This document shows positions 1 through 7,413 of a DNA stretch of 64,000 nucleotides, in pieces. The translations under genes were made by a program, and so were the position numbers. The stretch covers positions 1 to 64,000 of the forward strand of contig JAGAAL010000037.1 of NCBI GenBank assembly GCA_017615245.1. The letters run 5' to 3'. A model generated the notes under the pieces. That model was not told the origin of the DNA, made no database searches, and was given only the letters and a program-made list of their open reading frames with translations. The stretch is from Bacteroidaceae bacterium (lineage in GTDB: Bacteria > Bacteroidota > Bacteroidia > Bacteroidales > Bacteroidaceae). Each line of letters starts with the position of its first letter. Position 1 is the first letter of the stretch.

Positions 1-219
1 AGTATCAACATTGCAATTAGAATGTGAATATAATTATTTTCATTTTGTATCGCCTAAGAGAAAAGCGGGCAAGCGAGCCTGCATTTGCACCCTCGAGGAG
101 CCTACACTTGCACAATCCCGGGTAGCGCACGTGCATCCTCCAGAGGCAGCGAAACGACAGAACGTATCGTTCGAAAAGAATGTCGTGTAAACCCGCTTGA
201 AAAAGTGTACTATGAAAAT
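1..219. other. Intergenic sequence, no supported gene
   Basis: No convincing coding region is seen. A 62-codon open frame at 85-273 has no family resemblance, an odd composition and runs through the hairpin at 220-243, so it is not called. The stretch is the downstream side of the minus-strand secreted-protein gene that ends at 275. Confidence 0.5.
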
Positions 220-243
220 GGACTGCCCATGTCTGAGCAGTCC
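220..243 (-). terminator. Possible terminator of the secreted-protein pair
   Basis: A 7-bp stem (GGACTGC / GCAGTCC) with a 10-nt loop lies about 32 nt beyond the stop codon at 275. On the minus strand it is followed by a short T-rich stretch (ATTTTC). The T-run is weak, so this is tentative. Confidence 0.4.
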
Positions 244-274
244 TTCTTGGTTGTTTGTAAAGTGATGAAATGAA

Positions 275-1243
275 CTATTTCACCATGATCTTTTTACCGT
301 TGATGATGTTGATGCCCTTCTGAGGTGCAGAGAGCAACTGACCTGCGACATTGTAAACTGCGCCTGCCTGCTCTGCCATCTGGATGAGATGGATGCTGCT
401 GGTTTCTCCATTACGAGAATAGAGGTAGCCATTCGTCATCTCTCCTTCTCCATTATAGAGCTGAAGTGTTCCGTAGAGAATCACCTCGTCGTCAATAGCA
501 ATCTGATCTTCTGCAGTAAACCGCTGGTTATCAAAGTATTTTGCTCTGTATATCTTCAGTTTATATTCTGCATCCTTATCGCCTTTCTTGGTGGCAATCT
601 TGAAGGTTGCATTTCCATAATCAACGCTCACTTCATCGATATTGGTGATGAAACCCTTCACATAAACCTTCTCTGACAATGCTTTGCCTGCCTGAATAAT
701 GTCCACACACTGTTCAACGGTATAAGCCGTCTCAGGTGTGTTGGCAATATGTACTTCTTCTTCTGGCTCAGAAGCTTCGGTGCTGAAGGTTATGTTGTTG
801 AGCTGGGTATTTCCTGCAATGGTGATGACAACACTTGATGCTCCTGCGGCATAGGTCCACTTACCTTCGGCCAACGAACCTATACTTGCCGTATTGCCTG
901 TATTCCACTTACCGTTGTTGAAAACGATGGTCTTCAGGGCAACGCCTGTGGTGGTGATGGTGATGCTACCTGAGTACACACGAAGCTGAGGACCATTTGA
1001 CGTGCCCCAGAAGCGGTTAGCAGTAGAAGCACCCTCGTCTTTAGGAGATACTTCTATCTTGACGGTGTTCGTCTCGTCCCAGAACGTTGTGGTTTCATTG
1101 ATGTCTCCATCCTGGCTATCACTCGAGGATGTAGCCACAGTCATCTTGTTAAAGTCAATAACCCAGTCAGAGGCCATTGCGTTGGTCCCTACCATAGCCA
1201 TGAAGGCTACAAACAAAAAGCGTAAATATTTCTTCATAAGCAA
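275..1243 (-). CDS. Secreted protein with OB-fold-like domain and AGQ/NGKK C-terminal tail
   Basis: 322 residues with a clear signal peptide ending near AMA-S at residue 24. The first half is Ser/Thr-rich and beta-like. The middle, about residues 170-265 (VEQCVDIIQAGK, VYVKGFITNID), resembles the OB-fold domains seen in Bacteroidales secreted proteins. The last 28 residues (AVYNVAGQLLSAPQKGIN, then NGKK) are nearly identical to the tail of the gene just upstream and look like a C-terminal outer-membrane sorting tail of the type IX kind. It lies 62 bp after its paralog on the same strand and is probably co-transcribed. Function is unknown; location in the envelope or outside the cell is inferred. 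Confidence 0.8.
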   Translation of the reverse strand: MLMKKYLRFLFVAFMAMVGTNAMASDWVIDFNKMTVATSSSDSQDGDINETTTFWDETNTVKIEVSPKDEGASTANRFWGTSNGPQLRVYSGSITITTTGVALKTIVFNNGKWNTGNTASIGSLAEGKWTYAAGASSVVITIAGNTQLNNITFSTEASEPEEEVHIANTPETAYTVEQCVDIIQAGKALSEKVYVKGFITNIDEVSVDYGNATFKIATKKGDKDAEYKLKIYRAKYFDNQRFTAEDQIAIDDEVILYGTLQLYNGEGEMTNGYLYSRNGETSSIHLIQMAEQAGAVYNVAGQLLSAPQKGINIINGKKIMVK

Positions 1244-1305
1244 TTGAATATTGATGTGCCCGAGGCCGAAACCTCGAGCACATTATGATTAAAATACGAT
1301 TGAAT

Positions 1306-2310
1306 TTACTTTACAAATACTTTCTTGCCATCGATAATGTTGATGCCCTTCTGAGGAGCAGAGAGCAACTGACCTGCTGCATTGTAGATAACAGTAGCCT
1401 TGTTTGCTGTCTTAACTACATTGATGCCGGTAGTAACACCATTTACTGACAAGAGATAACCATTGGTAAGTTCTGGAGTTACAGCATCGCCCTTAACATA
1501 CTTCTGCAGTTTGCCCTGAAGAACAACCTCGTCACCTTCTTTCAGACGGTTGATAGTCTCCTCTGTGAAAGCAGCTTTCTCAAAGTCCTTTGCACGGAAG
1601 ACGGTGAGGGTTGTTGTGCCACCCTTCTCGTCTGCGATATTGAAGTTTACGTTACCGTACAGAACATTATTCTTGTCACGCTGGAAGTCAGGAGTACCTA
1701 CCACAAAACCTGTAAGCTTGTATTCTTCGGCTGTAGTCTGTCCATTATCGAGAGCATCGATAATCTCAAGTGCCTTTGCTACACTAATTTCCTGAATCTC
1801 TGGGGTTTCAGGCTCTTCAGCAGTACCTTTCTTCCAAACTAAAATCTTGGTAATCTGAGTGTTGTGATTACTTAATACTTTCAGCGTATAGATTGTTCCA
1901 GCAGCTTGTTTGCCTTCTGCAATCATGTACAGATTGGTACCCTTTGCACCTGTTGTTTCAGTGCTGACAGCCTCGTCGCCTACAAAAATATTCTGTACCG
2001 TAGAAGCTGAAGCGCCATCACGACCAATGATGTCGATGCGCTCAACGTCAAAACTGAATGCAGAGAAAGTCATTGTTGCATTTTGCTTGCCGAAAATCAC
2101 ATAGCCGTCAGAAGTATTGATCTTGTGACCGCCAGACGATTCACCGAATGTAAGTGTAACACCATCCTTTGTGTAAGCAGCCTCTTTCTTCACATAGTCT
2201 GTTGGGAAATTCCAACCATCGTTGTTTGTCAAGTCGATAGTTACTTCCTGAGCAAAAGCGCTAACACATGAAAAAGCCAAAACGGCTAATGAGAGTAAAA
2301 TTTTCTTCAT
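1306..2310 (-). CDS. Secreted protein, paralog of the 275-1243 product
   Basis: 334 residues with signal peptide (cleavage near AFA-Q, residue 21), then a region beginning VTIDLTNNDGWNFP and a second domain from about residue 175 (VAKALEIIDALDNGQ, YKLTGFVVGTPDF, TLTVFRAKDFEKAAF). That domain matches the same segment of the downstream paralog (VEQCVDIIQAGK, VYVKGFITNID, KLKIYRAKYFDNQRF). It ends with the same AGQLLSAPQKGIN/NGKK tail. It is the first gene of the pair, behind a strong promoter at 2395-2427. Role unknown; surface attachment or secretion through the tail is inferred. Confidence 0.8.
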   Translation of the reverse strand: MKKILLSLAVLAFSCVSAFAQEVTIDLTNNDGWNFPTDYVKKEAAYTKDGVTLTFGESSGGHKINTSDGYVIFGKQNATMTFSAFSFDVERIDIIGRDGASASTVQNIFVGDEAVSTETTGAKGTNLYMIAEGKQAAGTIYTLKVLSNHNTQITKILVWKKGTAEEPETPEIQEISVAKALEIIDALDNGQTTAEEYKLTGFVVGTPDFQRDKNNVLYGNVNFNIADEKGGTTTLTVFRAKDFEKAAFTEETINRLKEGDEVVLQGKLQKYVKGDAVTPELTNGYLLSVNGVTTGINVVKTANKATVIYNAAGQLLSAPQKGINIIDGKKVFVK

Positions 2311-2394
2311 ACTTAATTGTTTTAAATTGTTAATGATATTGGTTGATTATACTTGTAATCTAATGCTTAGTTTCCGATTCTCTTTTTGGTCGCA

Positions 2395-2427
2395 CAAAAG
2401 TACACATTATTCTTATTATAGCAAAAG
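2395..2427 (-). promoter_or_regulatory. Bacteroidetes-type promoter for the secreted-protein pair
   Basis: On the minus strand, TTTTGC (2421-2426) is separated by 18 bp from TACTTTTG (2395-2402), matching the Bacteroidetes -33/-7 pattern. Transcription would start near 2388, giving a leader of about 78 nt before the ATG at 2310. Confidence 0.65.
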
Positions 2428-2510
2428 TTTTTGCAAATTATTTTTTCTGTGTCCGTGCACAGGAATTATATTTTTCTACATTTCTCAAAAGATTCATAAG
2501 GAATGATACG

Positions 2511-2645
2511 ATTATTAGAATTTAGTTTTTAGACTTTAGTTTCAACTATCAGCTCTCAACTTATTCAACGACTCTCAACTCTACACACTCAACTCTAAAC
2601 TAAATTAATAAGCTAACCTACCTCCCCTAAAAGGGGAGAGATAGC
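2511..2645. repeat. Low-complexity TTTAG/CTCAAC repeat and CCCCT-hairpin element
   Basis: Runs of TTTAGTTTTTAGACTTTAG-like sequence at 2520-2545 are followed by CTCAACT-type repeats (2550-2600). A hairpin CTCCCCT-AAA-AGGGGAG then sits at 2622-2638. Similar sequence recurs in other intergenic gaps of this window, for example 11503-11534 and 63166-63204. No open frame is seen here. The rest of the 2311-2747 gap holds the two divergent promoters. Confidence 0.6.
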
Positions 2646-2686
2646 ATCTATTTTTGCAGTAAATGCTTAAAAAATGTCAATTGGCA

Positions 2687-2717
2687 TTGGTCAATTGGCA
2701 ATTTTGTTGTACCTTTG
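2687..2717 (+). promoter_or_regulatory. Promoter of the PASTA-rluD-ddl run
   Basis: TTGG (2687-2690), 19 bp, then TACCTTTG (2710-2717). The predicted start near 2723 leaves a leader of about 25 nt before the ATG at 2748. It probably serves the long + strand gene run that follows. Confidence 0.6.
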
Positions 2718-2747
2718 CTGTCGCAACTATAAAAACGAAAGATAAAA

Positions 2748-3395
2748 ATGGGATTAAAGAAGTATTTCAAAGGTAAGACGGGTGTGATTTTCTGGGTCAC
2801 TGTGGTCATCGCACTTGGCTTATTATTCTGCATTCCAGTCATTGCCTTCAACACACTCGATTCGTATACCCATCACGGCGAGAAAATCAGTGTTCCATCA
2901 GTAATTGGCAAGACGTACCTAGAGGCATCGCAAACGCTCGAAAACAGCGGATTTGAAGCCGTCATCTCTGACTCTACTTACAAGAAGACAGCAAAACCCG
3001 GGTCGGTACTTGACCAGATGCCTAAATCGGGTACACTGATCAAAAGCGGACGTATCGTCTATCTCACCGTCAATATGATGGGTGAGCCGATGGTGAAAAT
3101 GCCCGACTTGGTAGGTAACAGTTCGTACCGAGAAGCCGAAATCATCTTGAAATCGATGGGTTTCAAACTCACAGAGCCTCAGTATGTCGAAGGTGCTGAC
3201 AAAGACCAGATATTGAAAATCAGACAGGGCAATCGTGATGTCCATGCGGGCGAATCTATTTCTCGAGAGCGCTCCCTCACCCTTTTCGTAGGTGCTGGTG
3301 AGATTGAAGAAGATACGCTCTATTTCGATGACGGCAGTGAAGACTACATTATCGATACTGACATCAGCGAAAGCAACTTTGATGAGCAACTGTAA
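2748..3395 (+). CDS. PASTA domain-containing membrane protein
   Basis: 215 residues. One N-terminal membrane segment (about 14-34) anchors a periplasmic part with two PASTA repeats, about 47-111 (VPSVIGKTYLEASQTLENSGF) and 117-183 (MPDLVGNSSYREAEIILKSMGF), then an acidic tail. PASTA domains in other bacteria bind muropeptides or beta-lactam-like structures. Here there is no kinase or transpeptidase domain, so it may act as a peptidoglycan-sensing or scaffolding partner. The neighbours rluD and ddl are consistent with wall synthesis. The gene opens a same-strand run that reaches queG at 12.6 kb. Confidence 0.85.
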   Translation: MGLKKYFKGKTGVIFWVTVVIALGLLFCIPVIAFNTLDSYTHHGEKISVPSVIGKTYLEASQTLENSGFEAVISDSTYKKTAKPGSVLDQMPKSGTLIKSGRIVYLTVNMMGEPMVKMPDLVGNSSYREAEIILKSMGFKLTEPQYVEGADKDQILKIRQGNRDVHAGESISRERSLTLFVGAGEIEEDTLYFDDGSEDYIIDTDISESNFDEQL

Positions 3396-3465
3396 CAAAA
3401 TGTCAAAATTTAAAAATTAAAAAATGTAAGGAGGGAGGGGGATTGATAATTAAACGTTGGGAGAT

Positions 3466-4533
3466 ATGAGGTGCGAAGATCTGGACGAGTTCGACATTGA
3501 AGACATCGATGACATGGATGCTGACGATGATGAGTCGTCGCAACTGTATGAGCATTATCGCATCGTAGCGGATGCCAAGCAGGGACTGATGCGTGTCGAT
3601 AAGTTCCTCATTGACCATCTTGCAAATATCTCACGCAACCGCATTCAGAAAGCTGCCGACGCGGGGTTCATCATGTGTAATGAACGACCTATCAAACGCA
3701 GCTATAAAGTCAAGCCGTTCGATGTCATACAGGTGATGCTCGACCGACCGGTGTACAGCAACACCATCAAACCTGAAGAGATTCCGCTCGACATCGTGTA
3801 TGAGGACAACGACTTACTGGTGGTGAACAAAGCTGCAGGGATGGTGGTTCATCCAGGACACGGCAACTGGCACGCCACATTGCTACATGCCCTCGCATGG
3901 CACCTGAAAGACAAGCCGCAATATGATATCAACAACCCCGAAATAGGACTGGTACATAGAATCGACAAGGACACAAGCGGCTTGCTCGTCATCGCCAAGA
4001 CACCAACTGCGAAAACCAGCCTCGGCCTTCAGTTCTTCAACAAGACCACCAAACGCGAATACAACGCACTGGTATGGGGAAACTTCACGGAGGACGAAGG
4101 CAGGATCGAAGGGAACATCGCCCGCAATCCAAAAGACAGAATGCAGATGACGACCTTCCCACCCGACTCCGGTATCGGAAAGCATGCGGTGACTCATTAC
4201 TATGTGCTGGAACGTTTTGGATACACCACGCTGGTGAAATGTATCTTGGAAACGGGACGAACACACCAGATACGTGCCCACATGAAACACATAGGGCATA
4301 CATTATTTAACGACGAACGGTATGGAGGCGACCAGATTCTGAAAGGAACCACCTTCGCCAAGTATCGCCAATTTGTAGAGAATTGTTTCAAAACATGTCC
4401 TCGGCAGGCACTCCACGCCAAGACTTTGGGGTTTGTTCACCCCTCGACAGGCAAGGAGATGATGTTCTCTTCAGAACTGCCGCCCGATATGGAGGCGCTG
4501 ATAGAGAAATGGAGAGGACTTAATATAGTTTAG
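3466..4533 (+). CDS. rluD: RluA/RluD-family 23S rRNA pseudouridine synthase
   Basis: About 355 residues. An acidic N-terminal extension precedes an S4 RNA-binding domain (roughly 45-95, LMRVDKFLIDHLANISRNRIQ). The catalytic domain carries the family signature HRIDKDTSG, whose first Asp (about residue 167) is the nucleophile, and GRTHQIRAHM further on. The open frame could begin with a TTG at 3457, but the ATG at 3466 is the better start. The family isomerises uridines in large-subunit rRNA. RluD-like target positions are inferred; the paralogs RluC/RluA cannot be excluded from sequence alone. ddl follows after 38 bp of repeat-like sequence. Confidence 0.9.
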   Translation: MRCEDLDEFDIEDIDDMDADDDESSQLYEHYRIVADAKQGLMRVDKFLIDHLANISRNRIQKAADAGFIMCNERPIKRSYKVKPFDVIQVMLDRPVYSNTIKPEEIPLDIVYEDNDLLVVNKAAGMVVHPGHGNWHATLLHALAWHLKDKPQYDINNPEIGLVHRIDKDTSGLLVIAKTPTAKTSLGLQFFNKTTKREYNALVWGNFTEDEGRIEGNIARNPKDRMQMTTFPPDSGIGKHAVTHYYVLERFGYTTLVKCILETGRTHQIRAHMKHIGHTLFNDERYGGDQILKGTTFAKYRQFVENCFKTCPRQALHAKTLGFVHPSTGKEMMFSSELPPDMEALIEKWRGLNIV

Positions 4534-4571
4534 AGTTGAGAGTTTAGAGTTTAGAGATTAGAGATTAGAAA
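4534..4571. repeat. GTTTAGAGTTTAGAG-type short repeat between rluD and ddl
   Basis: The whole rluD-ddl gap is made of TTTAGAG/ATTAGAG heptamer-like units. It resembles the 43-bp minisatellite at 47460-47630 and ends directly before the ddl ATG. Confidence 0.6.
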
Positions 4572-5564
4572 ATGAAACCAATTATAGCAATCATAGCAGG
4601 AGGTGACTCATCGGAATTTGAGGTCTCACTCCGTAGTGCGGAGGGCATCAGTTCATGGCTCGACCGCGAAAAATTTATCGTATATACCATCGAAGTGAAA
4701 GGGCTGGTATGGACAGCCCGACTTCAGGACGGCTCGACAGCCGAAGTTAATCGTCATGATTTCTCCTTCATGGAAAACGGCGAAAAGGTAAAACCCGACT
4801 TTGCCTACATCACCATTCATGGTACACCAGGTGAAAACGGAATCCTACAGGGATATTTCGACCTGTTGCATATCCCCTACTCGACTTGCAGCCTGCTCGT
4901 AGCAGCACTCACGTTCGACAAGTTCACGCTTAACCAATACCTGAAAGGGTATGGGGTAAAGATTGCCGAGTCGATTCTGCTACGTAAGAGTCAGACAATT
5001 ACAGATGAAGAAGTGATGGAGAAAATCGGTCTGCCTTGCTTCATCAAACCAAATGGTTCGGGTAGCAGTTTTGGTGTTACTCGTTGCGCACACAAAGAAG
5101 ACATCCAGAAAGCCATTGGGTTCGCACGCCAAGAGAGCGACGATGTGATGATCGAGGCTGAACTCAAGGGAACGGAGCTTGCGAACGGTGTATATAAGAA
5201 AAAGAATGACGAAGTCTACGTGCTGCCAATTACTGAGGTGGTCAGCCAGAATGAATTCTTTGACTACGATGCCAAATACAATGGGCAAGTCACAGAAATT
5301 ACTCCTGCCCGCTTGGCGGATGACACCACTCAGCGTGTGAAGGCTCTGACCAAAGCCATCTACACCATCCTCGGCGGTAGCGGCATCATGCGTGTCGACT
5401 ACATCATCACGAAGAAAGACGGACAGGATGTCATCAACCTGCTGGAAATCAATGCCACACCAGGTATGACGCAGACATCGTTCATCCCGCAACAGGCACG
5501 TGCCGACGGGCTGGAGATGACAGACATCCTGACGGAAATCATCGAAGAGAAACTAAAGAACTAA
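4572..5564 (+). CDS. ddl: D-alanine--D-alanine ligase
   Basis: 330 residues, the normal length for the family. It joins two D-Ala residues with ATP to make the dipeptide used for the peptidoglycan stem, in the cytoplasm. Visible signatures are the N-terminal GGDSSEFEVSL segment, the ATP-grasp loop IKPNGSGSSFGV (about 155-166), the metal-binding LLEINATPGMTQTS near 297-310, and the Lys/Glu pattern of ATP-grasp enzymes. It lies between the pseudouridine synthase and an acyltransferase gene on the same strand with 38-40 bp gaps. Confidence 0.95.
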   Translation: MKPIIAIIAGGDSSEFEVSLRSAEGISSWLDREKFIVYTIEVKGLVWTARLQDGSTAEVNRHDFSFMENGEKVKPDFAYITIHGTPGENGILQGYFDLLHIPYSTCSLLVAALTFDKFTLNQYLKGYGVKIAESILLRKSQTITDEEVMEKIGLPCFIKPNGSGSSFGVTRCAHKEDIQKAIGFARQESDDVMIEAELKGTELANGVYKKKNDEVYVLPITEVVSQNEFFDYDAKYNGQVTEITPARLADDTTQRVKALTKAIYTILGGSGIMRVDYIITKKDGQDVINLLEINATPGMTQTSFIPQQARADGLEMTDILTEIIEEKLKN

Positions 5565-5604
5565 ATAGCACTACTTTGTAGTAAATTGCTAAATTGTAAG
5601 TATT

Positions 5605-6726
5605 ATGACAGATATTCACGAATTTGACGATATACGGCCGTTCCTGCCCGAGGAACTTCCTGCTGCCTACGACCGACTGCTGAGCGACGAACGATTCAAG
5701 GCCATCCTGCCGATTATCTATCCAGGTGTACCTTTCGAGCAAGTTGCAGCGATGGTACGTAAAGGGCGAACCAATCTGGAGTTCCAGAAGATTTGCGTGT
5801 ATCCCGTATTGCAAGGGCTGATTGCAAAGGCAAGCAAAGGACTGACAGCTGACTTCTCGGCCATCGAAGGTAATGGCTATACGTTCATCTCCAATCATCG
5901 TGATATCGTGCTCGACTCTGCCCTGCTCGACATGGCTTTGGTAGACGAAGGACGCGACACCGTAGAAATCGCCATCGGCGACAACCTGCTGGTGTATCCA
6001 TGGATCAAGGATTTGGTGCGCATCAACCGTTCGTTTATCGTGCAGCGTGCCCTCACCATGCGCCAGATGCTGATGGCATCGGCCAAGATGTCGAAATATA
6101 TGCATTACGTCATCGAAGAAAAGGGCGGAAACCTATGGATTGCACAACGGGAAGGTAGAGCCAAAGACAGTGACGACCGCACACAGGACAGCGTTCTGAA
6201 GATGATGGCAATCGGAGGCGACAAGGATGTTATCAAAAGCCTGAAATCGCTCAACATCGTGCCACTCGCTATATCATACGAGTTCGACCCCTGCGACTAC
6301 CTCAAGGCTGAGGAATTCCAGAACAAACGTGATATCGAAGGTTTCAAAAAGAGCCAACAGGATGACCTCGACAACATGAGTATCGGTATCTTCGGCTATA
6401 AAGGACATATCCATTATCATGCAGCTCCATGCATTAATGACTGGCTTGATACCCTCGATTCAGAAATGCCGAAGTCAGAGCTGTTCCCACTTATTGCAGA
6501 ACATATCGACAAAGAGATTCATTCCCACTACCGCCTCTACCCTTGTAACCTTGTCGCTGCAGGCATGGAGACGTCAGAAGAAGAGGTAGCTAAGTTCAAT
6601 GCATACATCGAAGCACAGTTAAGGAAAGTAACTCTTGAGAAGCCCGACATACCGTTCCTACGAGAGAAGATGATGACCATGTATGCCAATCCGGCACGTA
6701 ACCAACAGAAGGCTAAAGGAATTTAA
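5605..6726 (+). CDS. 1-acyl-sn-glycerol-3-phosphate acyltransferase family protein
   Basis: 373 residues. The acyltransferase box is FISNHRDIVLDSALLD (about 94-109), where the His and Asp of NHxxxD-type motifs are catalytic in PlsB/PlsC-like enzymes, followed by WIAQREGRAKDSDD, which fits the EGxR substrate motif. No membrane segments are obvious. It probably transfers acyl chains to a glycerophosphate or related lipid acceptor at the inner membrane face. The long C-terminal part (residues 230-373) is specific to the Bacteroidetes form; exact substrate unknown. Confidence 0.8.
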   Translation: MTDIHEFDDIRPFLPEELPAAYDRLLSDERFKAILPIIYPGVPFEQVAAMVRKGRTNLEFQKICVYPVLQGLIAKASKGLTADFSAIEGNGYTFISNHRDIVLDSALLDMALVDEGRDTVEIAIGDNLLVYPWIKDLVRINRSFIVQRALTMRQMLMASAKMSKYMHYVIEEKGGNLWIAQREGRAKDSDDRTQDSVLKMMAIGGDKDVIKSLKSLNIVPLAISYEFDPCDYLKAEEFQNKRDIEGFKKSQQDDLDNMSIGIFGYKGHIHYHAAPCINDWLDTLDSEMPKSELFPLIAEHIDKEIHSHYRLYPCNLVAAGMETSEEEVAKFNAYIEAQLRKVTLEKPDIPFLREKMMTMYANPARNQQKAKGI

Positions 6727-6738
6727 ATCATCAAGGAA

Positions 6739-7386
6739 ATGAGAATCATAAGCATTCATAGCAACAAACATTATACTGCGTCAGCCATCATCTTTGTGTG
6801 GATGCTGCTTTGCTTATGCGGATGTAGCAAGGATGAGGATGATTCGATACCAGCATACAAGATAGACTTAGTAGAGGCTGACACAAATCATGAAGGGATG
6901 GTTTCTGTCATCCGATTCGATGATGGTGTGACCTACACTATCGACCAGCAGATTACGGCAGAGACAGCTGACACGACCTATCGCTGTATGTGTACTTACG
7001 CCATCGATGCCAACCAGAAGTTGAGTGTGTATGGGTTGAGTCATGTGTTCTCCGCAAATCCTCGTCCAAGAGCAGAATTCAAAACAGGAGCTTATGATCC
7101 TGTGAATCTGACGAGCTGTTGGAAATCAGGAGGGTATCTCAACCTATGGATTGGATTGCTGACTACCGATGTTGGCTCACATCGCTTTGGCTTCTGCGAA
7201 GACAGCGTGGTGAATCGGGACGGATACCAGAAAGTGTACTTTACACTTATGCATGGACGTCCACAAGAAGATGCAGAGTCGTACACTAAGGATCTGTTTC
7301 TAAGTATACCTCTCAAGCAATATACTTGCGACTCAGTATGCATTCGTGTGCAGACATACGAGGGTTGGCAACAAATAGCAAGATAG
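6739..7386 (+). CDS. NigD-like lipoprotein
   Basis: 215 residues with a lipoprotein signal: a hydrophobic stretch, then LCLCGC-SKDEDD. The mature part starts with an Asp/Glu-rich linker and has the NigD-like order of a short N-terminal OB-like domain (IDLVEADTNHEGMVSVIRFDD) and a C-terminal beta-sandwich. It would sit on the periplasmic or outer face of the outer membrane. NigD was named from a bacteriocin region in Bacteroidetes, but most copies have no known role. It is only 12 bp from the acyltransferase and 27 bp from the DUF2723 gene. Confidence 0.7.
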   Translation: MRIISIHSNKHYTASAIIFVWMLLCLCGCSKDEDDSIPAYKIDLVEADTNHEGMVSVIRFDDGVTYTIDQQITAETADTTYRCMCTYAIDANQKLSVYGLSHVFSANPRPRAEFKTGAYDPVNLTSCWKSGGYLNLWIGLLTTDVGSHRFGFCEDSVVNRDGYQKVYFTLMHGRPQEDAESYTKDLFLSIPLKQYTCDSVCIRVQTYEGWQQIAR

Positions 7387-7413
7387 AACAATTAACATAT
7401 AAACAAAAAGAAA

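Noticed and set aside
85..273. 62-codon open frame on the + strand
   Set aside because: No family resemblance, a hairpin runs through it, and it lies in a typical intergenic position.
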